Notes: generated from the letters alone by a model not told the origin. 64,000 nucleotides of DNA from Sthenelais limicola (GCA_942159475.1 OW804102.1:26046873-26110872), one strand, 5' to 3'; shown: positions 1 through 12,206, counted from the stretch's first letter. Numbers and translations: made by a program.

Positions 1-108
1 CATTGACTCATATAATATCTTTGTTATTTTTAAGTATGTTATTTATTATGTATGGTGTCAAAGGTTTAAATGAATTTAATGTTTCCAAAACTATGAGCTT
101 AAGTAGTT

Positions 109-296
109 AAGGCTCGCAGCCTCTCAGATCAGATATGAATGGTATGATAATGTCAGTGATTGGACGGCTACTGCGCTTATGGCCTTCCCTCCTATTAGTA
201 AGCGTGCTAATGGGATTCTAATGGGGTTTTACATTTCTTTGCGAGAGGCTTTCTCTCAGTTTGAAGGGACACACTCTCAACTTTGAGCCTAGACTG
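109..296 (+). mobile_element. MITE family B (B1)
   Basis: GGCTCGCAGCCTCTCAGATC to CTTTGAGCCTAGACTG. Family B: TIR CAGTCTAGGCTCAGAG or CAGTCTAGGCCCAAA, 160-215 bp, no coding capacity. Confidence 0.8.
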
Positions 297-525
297 TAAA
301 ATGGTTACCTCCATGTTTTAGTCATTATGTCGCAGAGGAGGAGGCCCGCGTAAACCGTGTTTCCATGACTACCAACGACAACAAACAGAAGAAAGCAACC
401 AAGATCCACCATGTGTACTTATTTATCTTCACACGAATTTATTTGCTCTTTTACTCAACTTCCCTTTTCAGCCAGACCGTGAAATAAAGCATGACACGAA
501 GGCGCCATTTTTTGTCGACTATTAA

Positions 526-533
526 TGACGTCA
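526..533. promoter_or_regulatory. full CRE
   Basis: TGACGTCA, the full cAMP-response-element palindrome, followed by CGTCGTC. It lies in a CpG-richer patch (500-560). A strong plus-strand acceptor (CAACTTCCCTTTTCAG, ends 471) lies just before it, but the frame after it closes quickly. Confidence 0.3.
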
Positions 534-894
534 CGTCGTCCAAATGTCGTCTGCTCTTGTAATGACGCCTTTATCGAACATCCCAAGTTCATTAAGCGTC
601 CCAAGGTCATGACCTTAATAGCGCTTAGAGTTCACAAGTTCACAACTTTACTCATTTTTCATTTCTCAACGATATTTATCAAAGGATGTTTCATGTTTTT
701 GTCAACATTCCAGCTAAGTTTTATCAGTCTTGTCCCATGGTTTCCTTCCTTTTTATCAAAACGACTTCTATTTGACAAGATGGCTGCCAAGTGTTATCAG
801 TTCATCAATATTTCTCACACGACAAGCACAGAGCCTGAGGGCAATAAGGGTAACGTTTAACACGGGACGGGGTGGGGCAGACATTTTTTTTTCC

Positions 895-945
895 TTTTTC
901 TTTTTTTTGGAGGGGGGGGGGGGGGAGGAGGGAGAGGAGGAGGTA
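895..945 (+). repeat. T-run then G/GA-rich tract
   Basis: TTTTTTTTGGA followed by a run of 15 G and GGAGG units. Confidence 0.9.
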
Positions 946-1249
946 AAGGAATGGCGTCTTGGCGCTATACCTTTGCCGGAACTATGATCTCCAACAATAT
1001 TTTAATTATTTACGAGTTTTCAAATTCAGCGAGGATGAATCTAAGGAGGTGGGATGGTTGACAGTGATGGCATATGTTGTGTAGTGGCACATGTAAACTA
1101 AGTCAAGTTGGTGCACTGCTATGTATAAACAATCATATTATATATTACCTAAACACAGCCGTCCATGCCCTTGTTAGGAAAACCTTTACTTCATCTCTAC
1201 TACTGTGACTGCGCTACTGTTTTGCGCCTCTAAAATGTTCTACGCTATA

Positions 1250-1356
1250 AAGGCAGACAGACATAGGGAGAGATATAGAGAGAAAGATACAGGGACAGAG
1301 AGATCGACTGACAGAGAGATAGGGATCGAGAGAGATATATAGACAGAGAAAAGAGA
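1250..1356 (+). repeat. imperfect GA/GACA tract
   Basis: AGAGAGATATAGAGAGA-type simple sequence leading into a truncated B element. Confidence 0.85.
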
Positions 1357-1510
1357 TCAGATCAGGCATGCCCGTCGCGTGATGGGCTAATGGCTTTCCA
1401 GGCCCTGGCCATGGGATGGGCGTTCTAATGGAATTATATTGACCATTTGCGGTTTGGACGAGAGGCTTTTCCTCAGATTGGAGGGACCCTCTCAACTCTG
1501 AGCCTAAACT
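1353..1510 (+). mobile_element. MITE family B, left end lost
   Basis: Starts GATCAGATCAGG after a GA tract and ends CAACTCTGAGCCTAAACT. Confidence 0.75.
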
Positions 1511-2628
1511 AAACATCCCCCTCTTCACGAACGAATAACCCTGAACATATTATCATACTCCATGTTTAAATCTTTATCATATTCTATTTAAAAAAAAATA
1601 AAAATCGAACTATTATAATTTAAATCTTAAGGCATGATATGTGATATTGCCCCTTTTCGAGGCTAACACACCAAGCAGTACCAGACAGAGAGAGACACAT
1701 TTTTGCCCCCAACCATTTAGAGAAATAAATAAGGAGAACTTGGGAAGACAAACAAACTTAAGAACATCCATATTTCCCAGGAGTAAAAGTTAGGAAAAAC
1801 TGAGGTACAGAAAAAACGTAGACGTAAGAAAATACCACAAAGAGAGATGGGAATGGACGTAACGACCCCAAACCTGACAGCTGAACTGTGTGCAAGATAT
1901 TTCTGAGGAAATATTTTTAAAAAAATGTAAACAAAATTTTAAAAACAAACCAAAGAAAGACATGTCAGTGCAGTACTGAAAAAAAACCCAATCTATGACA
2001 TGTCAGTTCGATTTTCTAAAGAAATACAAGACAGAATCCAGATAACTGCCATTGAATATGTTAATTATTATCATTATTGAAAATAATAATCATAATTATC
2101 TCATATGGAATGCGCATTAAAAGAAAAGCATCTTTCATGAGGTCTAAATGAACAAGAGACCTAGGCCAGGATTAAACTTGGGTTTCCCTCAATCGGATTT
2201 CTCTTTCATTCGCAATTATTACTCTTAATTAACAAATGATAATTAAGCAATTCCAAACAAAGAAATCAGTCGCTATATTATACAAGATTTATTCACTTCT
2301 TATAGGTTTTTGCCCTATTAATATCCCTAAGTTTATAATTACAATCCAATATTTTAGAGTAATATCTAGAATTGATCTAGGCACAAATACAGCGGAAATT
2401 CAATACAAATTAAAACACTGGTTGCAAGGATAGAAAACTGCCTAATTTGGGAGGGATCGAATTCCCTTCTGAGATATTAATGCTTCGACTTGAGTCCAAG
2501 ACGACCAAGACAAAGGGAAGGAATTCACTTGTTTGAACGATTAATAATCTTGTTTGTGTCTCTATGGAAACATAAGCGCAATTTTATCGTCTGCCTTTCA
2601 CCCAAAGGGCGCCAAAAGTGATCTGGGC

Positions 2629-2671
2629 AAAGTCTCGTGGTGTCTCGCGAGACTTTGTGCCTAGTCACGTG
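2629..2671. promoter_or_regulatory. TCTCGCGAGA palindrome and E-box
   Basis: GTCTCGCGAGAC (2642-2653) lies inside an inverted repeat AAAGTCTCG (2629) / CGAGACTTT (2648), with CACGTG at 2666. The surrounding 2590-2850 is unusually GC/CpG-rich for the window. TCTCGCGAGA is a known core-promoter motif in vertebrates; its role here is unproved. Confidence 0.3.
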
Positions 2672-3594
2672 CTGTGTTTGGGTCGTGATGCCAAAACATG
2701 CCAACAGATGGCGACTCGTGACACAAGAAGTGGGTTTGGTTACCCAACATGCTGTGCGGGCAGCATCCGGTTGAAGGGCATTATGGGTGGAGAGGCATTA
2801 AGCAAGCGACCCCTGGGGACAGGAATTCTAAGTCCCGCTCCCAAGTTTGTTTAAGATACCAGTAATTGTTTGTCTGTTCAACGTTTTATTCTATTTGGTT
2901 TGATTCCATTATTTTGCTTTACCTTCTTTGCTTTGTTGATAAATTAAACAGCAATATTTATGCTAGAATGTAAGGGTCGACTAAAAATGAAAAGAAAACC
3001 ACTCAATTTGCCAAGAATATATAAACACATCCCTGACAAACATGTTAAAACAAAAAAGAAAGTTTTACAACGATTCAATCAACAAAAGTATATTTTTGAT
3101 CACATTAATCTCAAGAACCGAATATGATATAATACTAGCTATTGGGTTCTCATAATTTCGATTTGCCTTTGACAAGTAATATATCTCATATTAACTGGTA
3201 AGCTAAAATTGAGATAGTCAGCATCAATGTATTTTTCTTCTTTGCCAAGCATTTTTTTGTAACAGTGATGAATACAATATTAGAGATCTGATAATGTTAG
3301 TACCCGGAATGCAAGTAGGATCATGCATAAAATACTGAAATCTTATATATAAATGAAAATAGACGATTATTTTATTGAGGGTCTTATCAATTGTATAGTA
3401 TAATTTTGACCAATTTAAAGACAACAATTTTGGATACCAAACAACGAGAATGTTTCAGATAATGTAGTCGGAATTTGCCCAATGAGATAGAGAGTTTTCG
3501 TCTAAAGTAGATTTGACAATTTTTGGAAGTTCTCAATAATACTGCTCTTAGTGGAAATATTGAAAACATATCTGCATCTCTGTAGTACGTATAG

Positions 3595-3670
3595 AGTCTA
3601 GGCTCAGAGCCTCTCAGATCAGATAAGAAGGCGTTCACTCAATCTGGAGGGACTCTCTCAATGCTGACTG
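3595..3670 (+). mobile_element. MITE family B, deletion derivative
   Basis: AGTCTAGGCTCAGAGCCTCT joins directly to GGAGGGACTCTCTCAATG; the centre is missing. Lies 47 bases from candidate exon 3717. Confidence 0.75.
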
Positions 3671-3716
3671 GTTTTGTCTCACCGTTTCAAAGCAGTTAAG
3701 TGTAGAATGCACTTAC

Positions 3717-3818
3717 ACCGAGACTAGTGCCAAAATATCCCCATGTCCTCAACACTCCAGGTCGTGTATCCATGACAACATGATTTATTTTCTCTCCTCC
3801 ATGACAGATATTCTCCAT
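3717..3818 (-). CDS. candidate coding exon (MENICHGGEKIN...)
   Basis: From the minus-strand ATG at 3818, 34 codons run to the donor CTCGGT|GTAAGTG (phase 0): MENICHGGEKINHVVMDTRP then GVLRTWGYFGTSLG. The frame stays open upstream for about 13 more codons (GSFLRINHWL and on), so it could instead be an internal exon with an acceptor near 3837 (TTGGAAG|C). That entry would be phase 2 and so would fit the end of the 20161 exon. Composition is typical of protein and no repeat overlaps. I do not recognise the family. Whether it is a first or an internal exon cannot be settled here. Confidence 0.4.
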
Positions 3819-4384
3819 TAGCCAGTGATTAATCCGGAGAAAGCTTCCAAGTTAATCTCTCATAGCGCTTATGTAAGTGGGTATTTTTTTCTCCCGCTCG
3901 CCTAAGGTGCCCTTCAAAGAGTTTATGAAGTACACTAATAGTACTGCCTACCAATCCAAAAGTGTATGTATTAGTTTAAGTACGAAACTAAAAGTGTCAC
4001 CAGGTGAATAACTTTGTATCTAGTTTGGCAGCCAGCTTGTGCCTGGTCACACTTCAGATGAATTCTCAAGTGTTAACTTCTAACTCCAAAGTGAACATCA
4101 AAACATGAGCAAAAACCTGAGAAATAAAATTATTTAATAGCCATATAAAAGCGAGCTTTGTAAGAAATTTCATTATAGAAAGGGGGTGTTTTAGGACATT
4201 TCGTGCAGATTGCTTTGTGGTTTTGTAAGGATATTGTGAGAGGAGGAGTGGGAAGTGATGTTTTGGCGGGAGTGAAAATGTCGTCTGGCGGAACATTCCT
4301 TCACACCTGGCGGTGGAGGCTCTTGATCATGGAGGCGGCAGACAAGCAGTACAATTGTCGTCTGCTCTTAAAGATCAAAGTAGT

Positions 4385-4460
4385 AAAGACTGGGGCGTGG
4401 AGGAGGTGGAGGGGGAGGGAGAGATCAAGCTGGGGCGGTGGCGGGGGGGGGGGGGGGGTA
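4385..4460 (+). repeat. G-rich tract with G16 run
   Basis: GGAGG repeats ending in 16 G (4443-4458); directly precedes module E1. Confidence 0.9.
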
Positions 4461-4464
4461 CAGG

Positions 4465-4625
4465 TAAGAGTGAGTGAGTGAGAGTGGTTGCTTTACGCCC
4501 TTATCAACACATTGAAGTGTTATATCAAGGGCGGGAGAGCTGAGGGAGGCAGTTTATGATCGTACCACCTAGTCTCGTTGATCGTACCCAGGAAATAGAG
4601 ATAGAGAAAAAGGGAGAGAAAGGCA
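4465..4625 (-). repeat. dispersed module E1
   Basis: GTGAGTGAG, GGTTGCTTTACGCCCTTATC, AACACATTGAAGTG, GGGCGGGAGAG, GGCAGTTTATGATCGTACC; the inverse of the two units at 32565-32915. Flanked by G- and GA-rich tracts. Confidence 0.75.
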
Positions 4626-4677
4626 CTTTAAGGTCTTACCCAGGACCGGTGTACAGGTAAGAGTGGAGATAGATAGG

Positions 4678-4772
4678 TACACTCTATACTCGTCCTGTAG
4701 GCAGCGGCGTGCCACAGAGTTAACCATAGAGGGTTTTGATGTTTACTGCATACAGGACGCGTATAGAGTGTA
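4678..4772. mobile_element. E2 palindromic MITE, 95 bp
   Basis: TACACTCTATACTCGTCCTG and its inverted match ACAGGACGCGTATAGAGTGT form arms of about 24 bp; TAGG on both sides may be a 4-bp target duplication. Confidence 0.8.
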
Positions 4773-4779
4773 GGTAGGT

Positions 4780-5075
4780 ACAGAGAGAGAGACAGAGGGA
4801 GAGACGCTAGAAATATCCAGTGTTTTTCCATTGATTTATTGTTAAATGTATTGGCCTTTACAGAAATAAAAAAGGAGAGAGGGATAAAGAGAGGGTAAGA
4901 AAGAGGAAGAGAGAGGAAAGAGGATAGGGAGAGAAAAGAGGAGAGAGAGAGGGGAGAGCGAGGAGAGGGACAGAAGAGAGAAGAGAGAGGGAGATAAAGA
5001 GGAAGAGAGAGGAGAGAGATAAAGATGGAGGGATAGAGGAGAGAAAGGGAGAGAGAAAGATGAAAAGGCCATAAA
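4780..5075 (+). repeat. polypurine (GA) tract
   Basis: About 290 bases, almost purine only. The Ser/Leu-rich frames on the minus strand here are artefacts. Confidence 0.9.
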
Positions 5076-5109
5076 TCGGGCACTAAATTGAAGGCATAGA
5101 TAATCAACT

Positions 5110-7130
5110 AGCATGACTGACAGGGTTCACAATAAGCAATGATATCATACCTCTACACATGTATACACTCCGTCCACTCAACTGTCAACCCCTCCCTTCT
5201 ACATGTCTAATACATTACTGTCACTTCTGTCACATCAAACATCTAACACATACTTGTGTGACACCTGCCAACTTGCCTACATATGTCAAGTGACAACCAG
5301 GACACTCACACCACAAATCATTACTTTTTATTATACATTTTCATTTGCTATTACACACAATTTCGGTTTGGAGTTATTACAAACAAGAGATGGAAATTCC
5401 CATGTGGTATGAGACATTTTCGATATTTTCAAGATAATATTCCCCAAATCATGAAATTATGAGTTGCTCCAGCGATTACACTTGTCTGAAGTGGATTTGA
5501 TTGATCGATTTTGTCAGTTTTATTTGATTTAAATATTCTGAAGAATACTGAGTATAAACTCAAGGGTCAACGGTTTGGCTGGTTGAAATGCAACACACAA
5601 GTTGCTACAGTGCTGAGCTCAGGAGCAGAAGAGAGTGAAGAGACACCCCAGTGTTAAATGTATACTGCCCTGGCTGATCATTTAATGAGTAAAATTCTGC
5701 AATACAATGATCCCATTAGAATTTCATTTTCATCGAATGTTTCCTCCGTCCATAGATTTTTTAAGGGAATACATAGCGAACTTCATGATCATGTTAGAAC
5801 TACAATACGTTGGCATTTTGTTTTTATTACTTTTTCAGCAATTTGCCTGCTTTTTGCCCTGTTCCTGGATCCTTAGATTAAAATTAAATAGCTATAGGAG
5901 AACAAGGTCGGTGGTGGGTGGGGGTTGGGATGATATGGTATGGCATGATATCAATTTCATGTATTTGATGAATCCACAATTTATTGGTGGAACAAATGAC
6001 TTGATGGGAGATTTCCTATTATGTAATGTGTATTATTATATTATGTAATATCTGAACAACATGAACTTAAGAAAGTAATTAGGATCGTTATTTGGATTTC
6101 TTGGCGACGCACGAAAGAAAACTACATTTGTTAGTCATGCGTATTTTCTAACTCTTAAAGATCAGAGATGTTAAATTTAAGGCCAATAAAAAATATTTAA
6201 AAAAAAATGTCTAAGTAATTTTGAAACCAACCACAGATCCGAATCTCAAAACCTTGCTGAAGTTAGATACAAAATATAGTCACTAAACCACACCATCTTA
6301 TAAAATATTGTTACTTTTGATAAAAACAAAAGTTGTATATATTAGAGGGATAACGGGGGTGAATTGAAACATTACCAAAAAGATCTTTTTGGCTGCGTCT
6401 TCTGATTACGATCTATAGAATGCTTGTTATGGGTTTTGAGACGGCCCCTGTTAAAGTAGTTGGGGTAACGGGTGAGTGGTGTCGCTCTATGCACTATTGT
6501 GGGTTTATGGACTCAGCAATTTGTCATGGTCAGCTAGAGGATCACGGGAAGAGTTGCACTCAAGGGTTAAGGCAGTACCCAGATTTAAAGCTTCTGTGTA
6601 CTACAAGTCTTCAGGAATCTCCCTTTTCTATTGCAATTCAAAAAATTATATTTTTGAAATATAAAATATAAGATCAACTAAAAGCATTATTGTGGAATTC
6701 CTAGCTTATTAGCACAAGCTGAGAATGAAATACAATTACATAATGTTTCACTTGAAATTAAACTAAAAAGAAATTAATTCACCGAATCAGAGATGGGTCC
6801 ACAATGACCCAAACCAACAAGAACAATGGTGATAGATTGCATCACCAAACCTTAAAAAATCATATTAATTGATTGAATACATATTCATCAGCTCCACAAA
6901 TAAATATATTTACGCATTTATGAATATTAATTACTCAAGTATCCCATAAAAGGGCATATATAGAGCATAGAAGATACCTTCACGTACAAGGACCATTAAT
7001 CAGAAATTAATACCATTATTTTTTCTCTACTCTTTTAATGGCTGTATGTAAAATGGGAAAATGGAGTCAGGCAGGGAACATGTGCTGAGTTTACTTATAT
7101 CTTCCAGCAGGTAATCACTAGTAGCTCTGA
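5110..7130. other. no recognised feature
   Basis: AT-rich. Open segments at 5203, 5658 and 6420 have no splice support, no domain and no repeat match. Probably intronic or intergenic. Confidence 0.5.
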
Positions 7131-7131
7131 T

Positions 7132-7308
7132 TATTGGGGGTTGGGGGATGAGGGGGTTTGGGGGAAGGAGAGGGATTGGGGGAGAGATTGGTAGGAATTG
7201 CTAGGGTAGGGAAGATAGAAGGGAGGGAGAGAGAGGGTGAGAGAGGGATATATAGAGGGTGAGAGAGAGGAATATATAGAGAGAGTGAGAGAGAGGAATA
7301 TATAGAGA

Positions 7309-7363
<55 letters not shown>

Positions 7364-7562
7364 TGAGAGAGAGAGAGACAGACAGAGACAGAGAGAGCGA
7401 AAAAGAGAGGGATAGACACAGAGAGAAAGAGGGAGAGAGAGAGAGGGAGGGGGAGGGAGAGGGAGAGAGAAAAGGGGGAGGAGAACGGAGAGAGGAGAAG
7501 GAGCACACAAAGTGGTGAGAGAAAGAGGAGAGCAGAGAGAAGAGAGGGGGGGGGGGGGGAGC
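7132..7562 (+). repeat. polypurine tract with (GA)n core
   Basis: G-rich, then GA units, an uninterrupted (GA)n near 7312-7350, GACA units, ending in a 14-G run. The three long minus-strand frames over it are low-complexity artefacts. Confidence 0.92.
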
Positions 7563-8212
7563 ACGAAGAAAAAAAGGCAAAAGAAACAGAACATCCCTGA
7601 ATAAAGAATGAGAGAAAAAGCTCAATTATGGAAGTTAATAAAAGAAATATTTACAGTGGGGGTGACGGCGGGGTAAAGTATACTGCAATGGATCCCATTC
7701 CTGTGTAAACAAATTGTGGGAGAGGCCATAACACGACACCCCCATGCAGGGTTGGATGCTTCAGACAAAAATATTGCTACATTGTGAGAACAAGTTTTTC
7801 ATCAGCTAGTGTACAACCCCGGTGGTCTAATCACACCTCGTCCCCACAGTTACCTCGCTGATAACATCAGTAAAATACCACCTGACTCGGAATCACCCAT
7901 CATTATATCTAGACAACTACTGTACATATTATCTATTAAAATCACACTCCTAACATGTTCTTCAATAGCTGTAATTGTTTTTAAATGCCTCTTCAAATGT
8001 AAACTTAGAATTTTATGGAAAATATTGATTTTAATTTGAAATGTAGACATATAACTAATTGAATTATAAAGTGGGCTGTAATTATGTGAAATGTCCATCT
8101 AAATGTATGTAACTGTCACTATTTCTCATCCTTTATTTATCACCATCTCATATCATTCCCCCACCCCCCTTCCTTATCGCAAAATTAAGGTTTAAATGGT
8201 CCTATATTAGCT

Positions 8213-8456
8213 ATATGGGTCACATTTTCAGAAAATGTACAATTCACCTTCACCAATCCTTTCAAATAATCCAAATTTCAGACGAAAATAAACTTCAAAA
8301 TACAGCTCAACCTAACCAAACAGATTGCTAGAATCAATGCAATGCTGAATATACTGGAATTTACCTAGTATTGACCAAATTGCAGCAGAATTTAGCAGAA
8401 TTTACTAAAAGTGTACAGCTGCCCATTGTACATTTTCTGAAAGTCTGACCCATATA
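8213..8456 (+). mobile_element. MITE family A, full
   Basis: About 240 bp with long imperfect TIRs (TGGGTCAcATTTTCAGAAAA at one end; AAGTCTGACCCA at the other), flanked by TA. No coding capacity; non-autonomous. TA flanks suit a Tc1/mariner-type or other TA-duplicating transposon. Confidence 0.85.
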
Positions 8457-8856
8457 TAGAAGATTCGAATTGCCTGAACCCTGTAAACAGAACCAAAAGA
8501 CCACTCACTATGTCGAACCCGAACACCAAATAAAATTGATAATAAAAATATTCAATTTCAATTATTATATCCATAAACCTGTAATCAGTGGCCACATCTT
8601 TTATTCCAATTAAACGCCTAGTCCTAGGCTAGGAGACCGATTAGCAAAGTAGGTGTCCAATCACTGACATACCATTCCTATCTGATCTGAGGGTTTGGGC
8701 CTGGCCTGGCCTGCCATATAGTAAGTTTTCCAGCATGAGCTAGTATTGACTTTATTAGAGAATTTACCGTACAACTTGTCACCCAGATCATCGTGTTCTG
8801 AATAGTTGCATTTTTACCCTACCTGAACCTTCAAGTCAGAAATGCATCAATCAATC

Positions 8857-8895
8857 AACTCACCTGTAAAATAAAAAGGATACATATTTAGTCAC
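8857..8895 (-). other. recursive-splice-like site RS1
   Basis: Minus strand: CTAAATATGTATCC, then TTTTTATTTTACAG directly followed by GTGAGTT (junction 8864/8863). It has the same layout as RS2 and RS3 and lies about 12 kb from RS2. Confidence 0.45.
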
Positions 8896-9089
8896 GAGAC
8901 AACAACAAGGTTAAAGTACAAAACACACAAATATAGAAAAAGGTTGAATTTTTCGAGCGAAAATTATCTGTTTATTTACAAGCACAAATTCCTGCAATTG
9001 TAACACGAACTTTTCCCTAAAAAGCATGTCACGTGATAAAAATATACAAGCAGACGACAAGTAAACCACCAGCACATGAGGGCAGAAAA

Positions 9090-9240
9090 TGGCGGGAAAC
9101 CATGGCAACGCTTAAAACAACAAAGCTTACTTGTCAGGGCAGCCTCATTATGTGACATGTGATAGTGTAATTACCATGGAAACAGCTACGTCAGTGTCAC
9201 CCTGCCCCCATGACAACGTCATTGCTAAGTCTGGTCACGA
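9090..9240. promoter_or_regulatory. X-box and CRE-like cluster
   Basis: A GC-richer block holding GGAAACCATGGCAAC (9095), ATTACCATGGAAAC (9170-9183, full match to the RFX X-box consensus RYYNYYATRRNRAC), and CRE-like TACGTCA (9187) and AACGTCA (9215). An E-box CACGTG lies at 9030. Its position just upstream of the minus-strand ATG at 9158 suggests a promoter; this is inference. Confidence 0.35.
9131..9158 (-). CDS. candidate very short first coding exon (MSHNEAALT)
   Basis: The minus-strand ATG at 9158 gives nine codons (MSHNEAALT) and one base before the donor ACAA|GTAAGC (phase 1). The phase matches the 42610 exon and the internal donor of the 44188 exon, so the three could be alternative N-termini spliced to one common exon. 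Just upstream, at 9170-9223, are an X-box-like motif and two CRE-like sites, and RS1 lies about 270 bases downstream. So short a segment can be open by chance, so it rests on context only. Confidence 0.25.
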
Positions 9241-9401
9241 CGTTGTGTATAGGAAATGTCTTCCTTTGATGTTTTTTTGTTGCTTTTAATGAGGGGAAAA
9301 ATAAAAGAAATGTTCACGCACTTTGAGACACAAAGAAAGCTTTTTTCCTCACGTTTTATGGTTTGGTCTCTTAAACATGTCTTTTTATCCACCTGTAGAT
9401 G

Positions 9402-9622
9402 ATACGGGTCAGGTCGTCAGAAAATGTACAATTGGCAGAGCTATAGATTTAGTCAATTCTGCTAAATTAGGCTGACAAATTAGCATTTGGTATTGCGGTG
9501 ATTCACAAAGCCTGTTCGGTTATATCGAACTGTATTTTGTATCTCATTTTTGTCTTACATTTGGGTTATATGAGAGGATTGGTGAAGACAAATTGTATAT
9601 TTTCTGGCGATTTCAACGTTTA
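9402..9622 (-). mobile_element. MITE family A (A2), internally deleted
   Basis: ACGGGTCAGGTCGTCAGAAAA end and AAATTGTATATTTTCTGGCG end; about 35 bases of the middle of the consensus are missing. Confidence 0.75.
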
Positions 9623-9942
9623 TAAATAGAATAAAGAAGTAGATAGCAGTAAGCTACCAGTACAGTTCAAGTGGAGAGAGGGGCGTGAATTTCACATCGG
9701 TCGAAAGGTCGAACAGTAAACCTATACACATACATTAGTCAATATCGAATAATATAGCTTCAGCAAATCAAATATATATTTCAATTTACACCACAACAAA
9801 TAGGAAAAAGTCGATTGGATAGAATTACCGCTGGGTAAAACCAGGTAAAAGTAAGTAAAAAAAATCCCAACCAATGATATTAAATGACCAAGAAAGAAGG
9901 TAATATAAATTTTACTGGAAAAAGAAAGGTGGAGTGGGTTGC

Positions 9943-9970
9943 GCCCCGCCCCCCCCCCCCCCCTCCCACC
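9943..9970 (+). repeat. C-run
   Basis: CGCCCCG then 15 C, then TCCCACC. Confidence 0.9.
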
Positions 9971-10320
9971 GACATACTTCTAGAAGTTGAAAAGCTGGAA
10001 ATTTGAGAGAAAATCCTGTTTAAATACATGTAGAAAAACCTTCAAGATAAATCCCAGAAGATAGATGAGAAATTTTAATCTTGAAGCACCTGCTACAGCT
10101 CCCACAGTAAGTACGGTGAGATAAAACAGGAGAGTTGCTGTATCACCTTACCTCAGTGATTACTTTTTTTTAATCACAAAAATAATCCAAACAATATGAC
10201 CACTCTCTTTCCTTTATGAGAAGAATTACAAACGCAGCTACTGTGTATGTCGTTTTAAAGCTATGATGGGAAGTTATTTAAGGAAATATTTAAGTATGTG
10301 TTCATTTATGAATTGGTATT

Positions 10321-10508
10321 GGTCCAAACCCTCAGATCAGATAAGAATGGACGCCAGTCACGCCTATTTCGCTAATCGGTTTCCTGCGTTCTAATGGGAA
10401 TATAATGACATTTTGTGGTCTTAACGGAATTATAATGGCACTTAGCGGTTTGAGGCCAGATGCTTTACCTCCGTTTGAAGGGACTCTCTCATCTTTGAGC
10501 CTAGACTG
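10321..10508 (+). mobile_element. MITE family B (B2)
   Basis: GGTCCAAACCCTCAGATCAG to CTTTGAGCCTAGACTG. Confidence 0.8.
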
Positions 10509-10644
10509 TACTCTTACTCTTACTTCCATTCCCTCGAAGCTCAAGCTCATAAACCTTGGCAAATAAACAATGACAACCTCTAATCTTGAGGACTGACATA
10601 TTGCTCGAAGAACCATAGACCTTATTGCGTTGTGACAACAAAAA

Positions 10645-10867
10645 TACTGTAAAACTGAAAATGTATTAATGTCGCGCAGTATTTATTTTCGCGCACCCAC
10701 CTTTGTGCGTGAAAATAAATCCTGCGCGAAAGGTATAATTATTGCATTTATATATATAAACAAGGTGTGAGACTGCCTTGCTGCCCGAATATGAATCAGC
10801 GCGAAAAGGTTTCAAAGTACTTAGTGCGAGGAAATGTATCTACGCGAAAATAAATACGTTTACAGTA
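10645..10867. mobile_element. putative MITE family G
   Basis: TACTGTAAA and TTTACAGTA ends with related subterminal blocks (GTATTAATGTCGCGC; GCGCGAAAATAAATACG) in inverted orientation. Single copy in the window. Confidence 0.55.
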
Positions 10868-11810
10868 GTACCTGTAATGAAGAAGAGTTAAACTATAGCT
10901 TACCCGCAATATATACGTGCCCTTCCATCTACGCACACATACACAATGTAGTCAGGGATACTCTATATCATGGCTTCAGTTATACCCCTGATACTATAAT
11001 ATGAGTCCTATAGTATTAGTATCTTGGTTTTACCTCCACACACCTTTATCTCACTGGGTCTCCACTCCAACACACTCAACCTACAAACCTATCAATCTAA
11101 CTTCCACTTTATATCGACAGGATAAAGGCTAAGTAAGGAACTGATACAAGATCATTGTTTCTTTCAAATTGATTTAAACTGAATCGATTGTCATAAAAAT
11201 GGATGAATCATTTGTAATCAATTGTTTTGAAATTAGATAAAGATTCATATTTCAGACGTAAATAATTAGGTATAAATAGAATAAACGTTCTAATTTTACT
11301 GAGCATAAAATATAAAAGAATTAATCTTTTTGTACACCTTTCTTGTATGAATAAGAAAAATGCATTGGATTCAATTAAATTTAAAAAAGAAATATCTTTT
11401 CGTTTTTACACACATATATATGTATCGCCAATCGCCAGAAGTGGAAATAAATAGTAACCAAGGGATACACTTTATCCCAGAACAATTTTCAGTATAGCAA
11501 CAAAATTAATATTCTCCAAAACAAACACAAATTTGCTTATCTAAGATCCAAATATTGAGATAAGAAAAAACTCCTTCTACTCTTTGTAAAAAGATGTATG
11601 TTTGCACATTCTAATATGAATTCCGCGCGGAAGCAATTTGTCTGACAATAAAAAAAATAGACTATTATCACAATGTAAACAGTTCAGACTAACTACCTTA
11701 TCAGTGATCATCAAGACTTTTTTTCAAAGTTTGAGCCGGGAAACCTATGCTTGGTAACACAAAATCTTTCCCAGAACCAATTCTTCAATTTACAAACATC
11801 CTGGATTGTT

Positions 11811-12019
11811 CAGCCTAGGCCCAAAGTTGAGAGAGTCCCTTCAAACGGAGGGAAAGCCTCGCCTCTACTACAAAGTGGCATTATAATTCCATTAAGACCG
11901 CACAGTCATTATATTCCCATTAGAACGCCGAGTCCTATGCCAGGAAACCAATTGGCGAAGTAGGCGTCTAATCACTGACATACCATTCTTATTTGATCTG
12001 AGGGTTTGGACCTAGACTG
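11811..12019 (-). mobile_element. MITE family B (B2), full, TSD TGTT
   Basis: CAGCCTAGGCCCAAAG to TTGGACCTAGACTG, flanked by TGTT at 11807 and 12020. Confidence 0.9.
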
Positions 12020-12206
12020 TGTTGTAGTGCGAGCCGTTGGTAATAATCACCGCAATTTAAATCTGAAGTTATTTAAAGCTGCATTCTCAGCTATAATGAC
12101 AAAAAAAGAATCTTCCCCAAATTTACTCAAATGACGATGAATTCATCAATTTTCTGCTGCTGTTATATGTTTATGTAATTCAAGAATTCGAGGTTTAAGT
12201 GAAGCC

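Noticed and set aside
4628..5114. Long Ser/Leu/Pro-rich minus-strand frames
   Set aside because: Direct translation of a purine tract; same for 7118-7625, 12840-13234, 16848-17138, 50310-50771, 54426-54794, 56185-56706 and 56985-57470.
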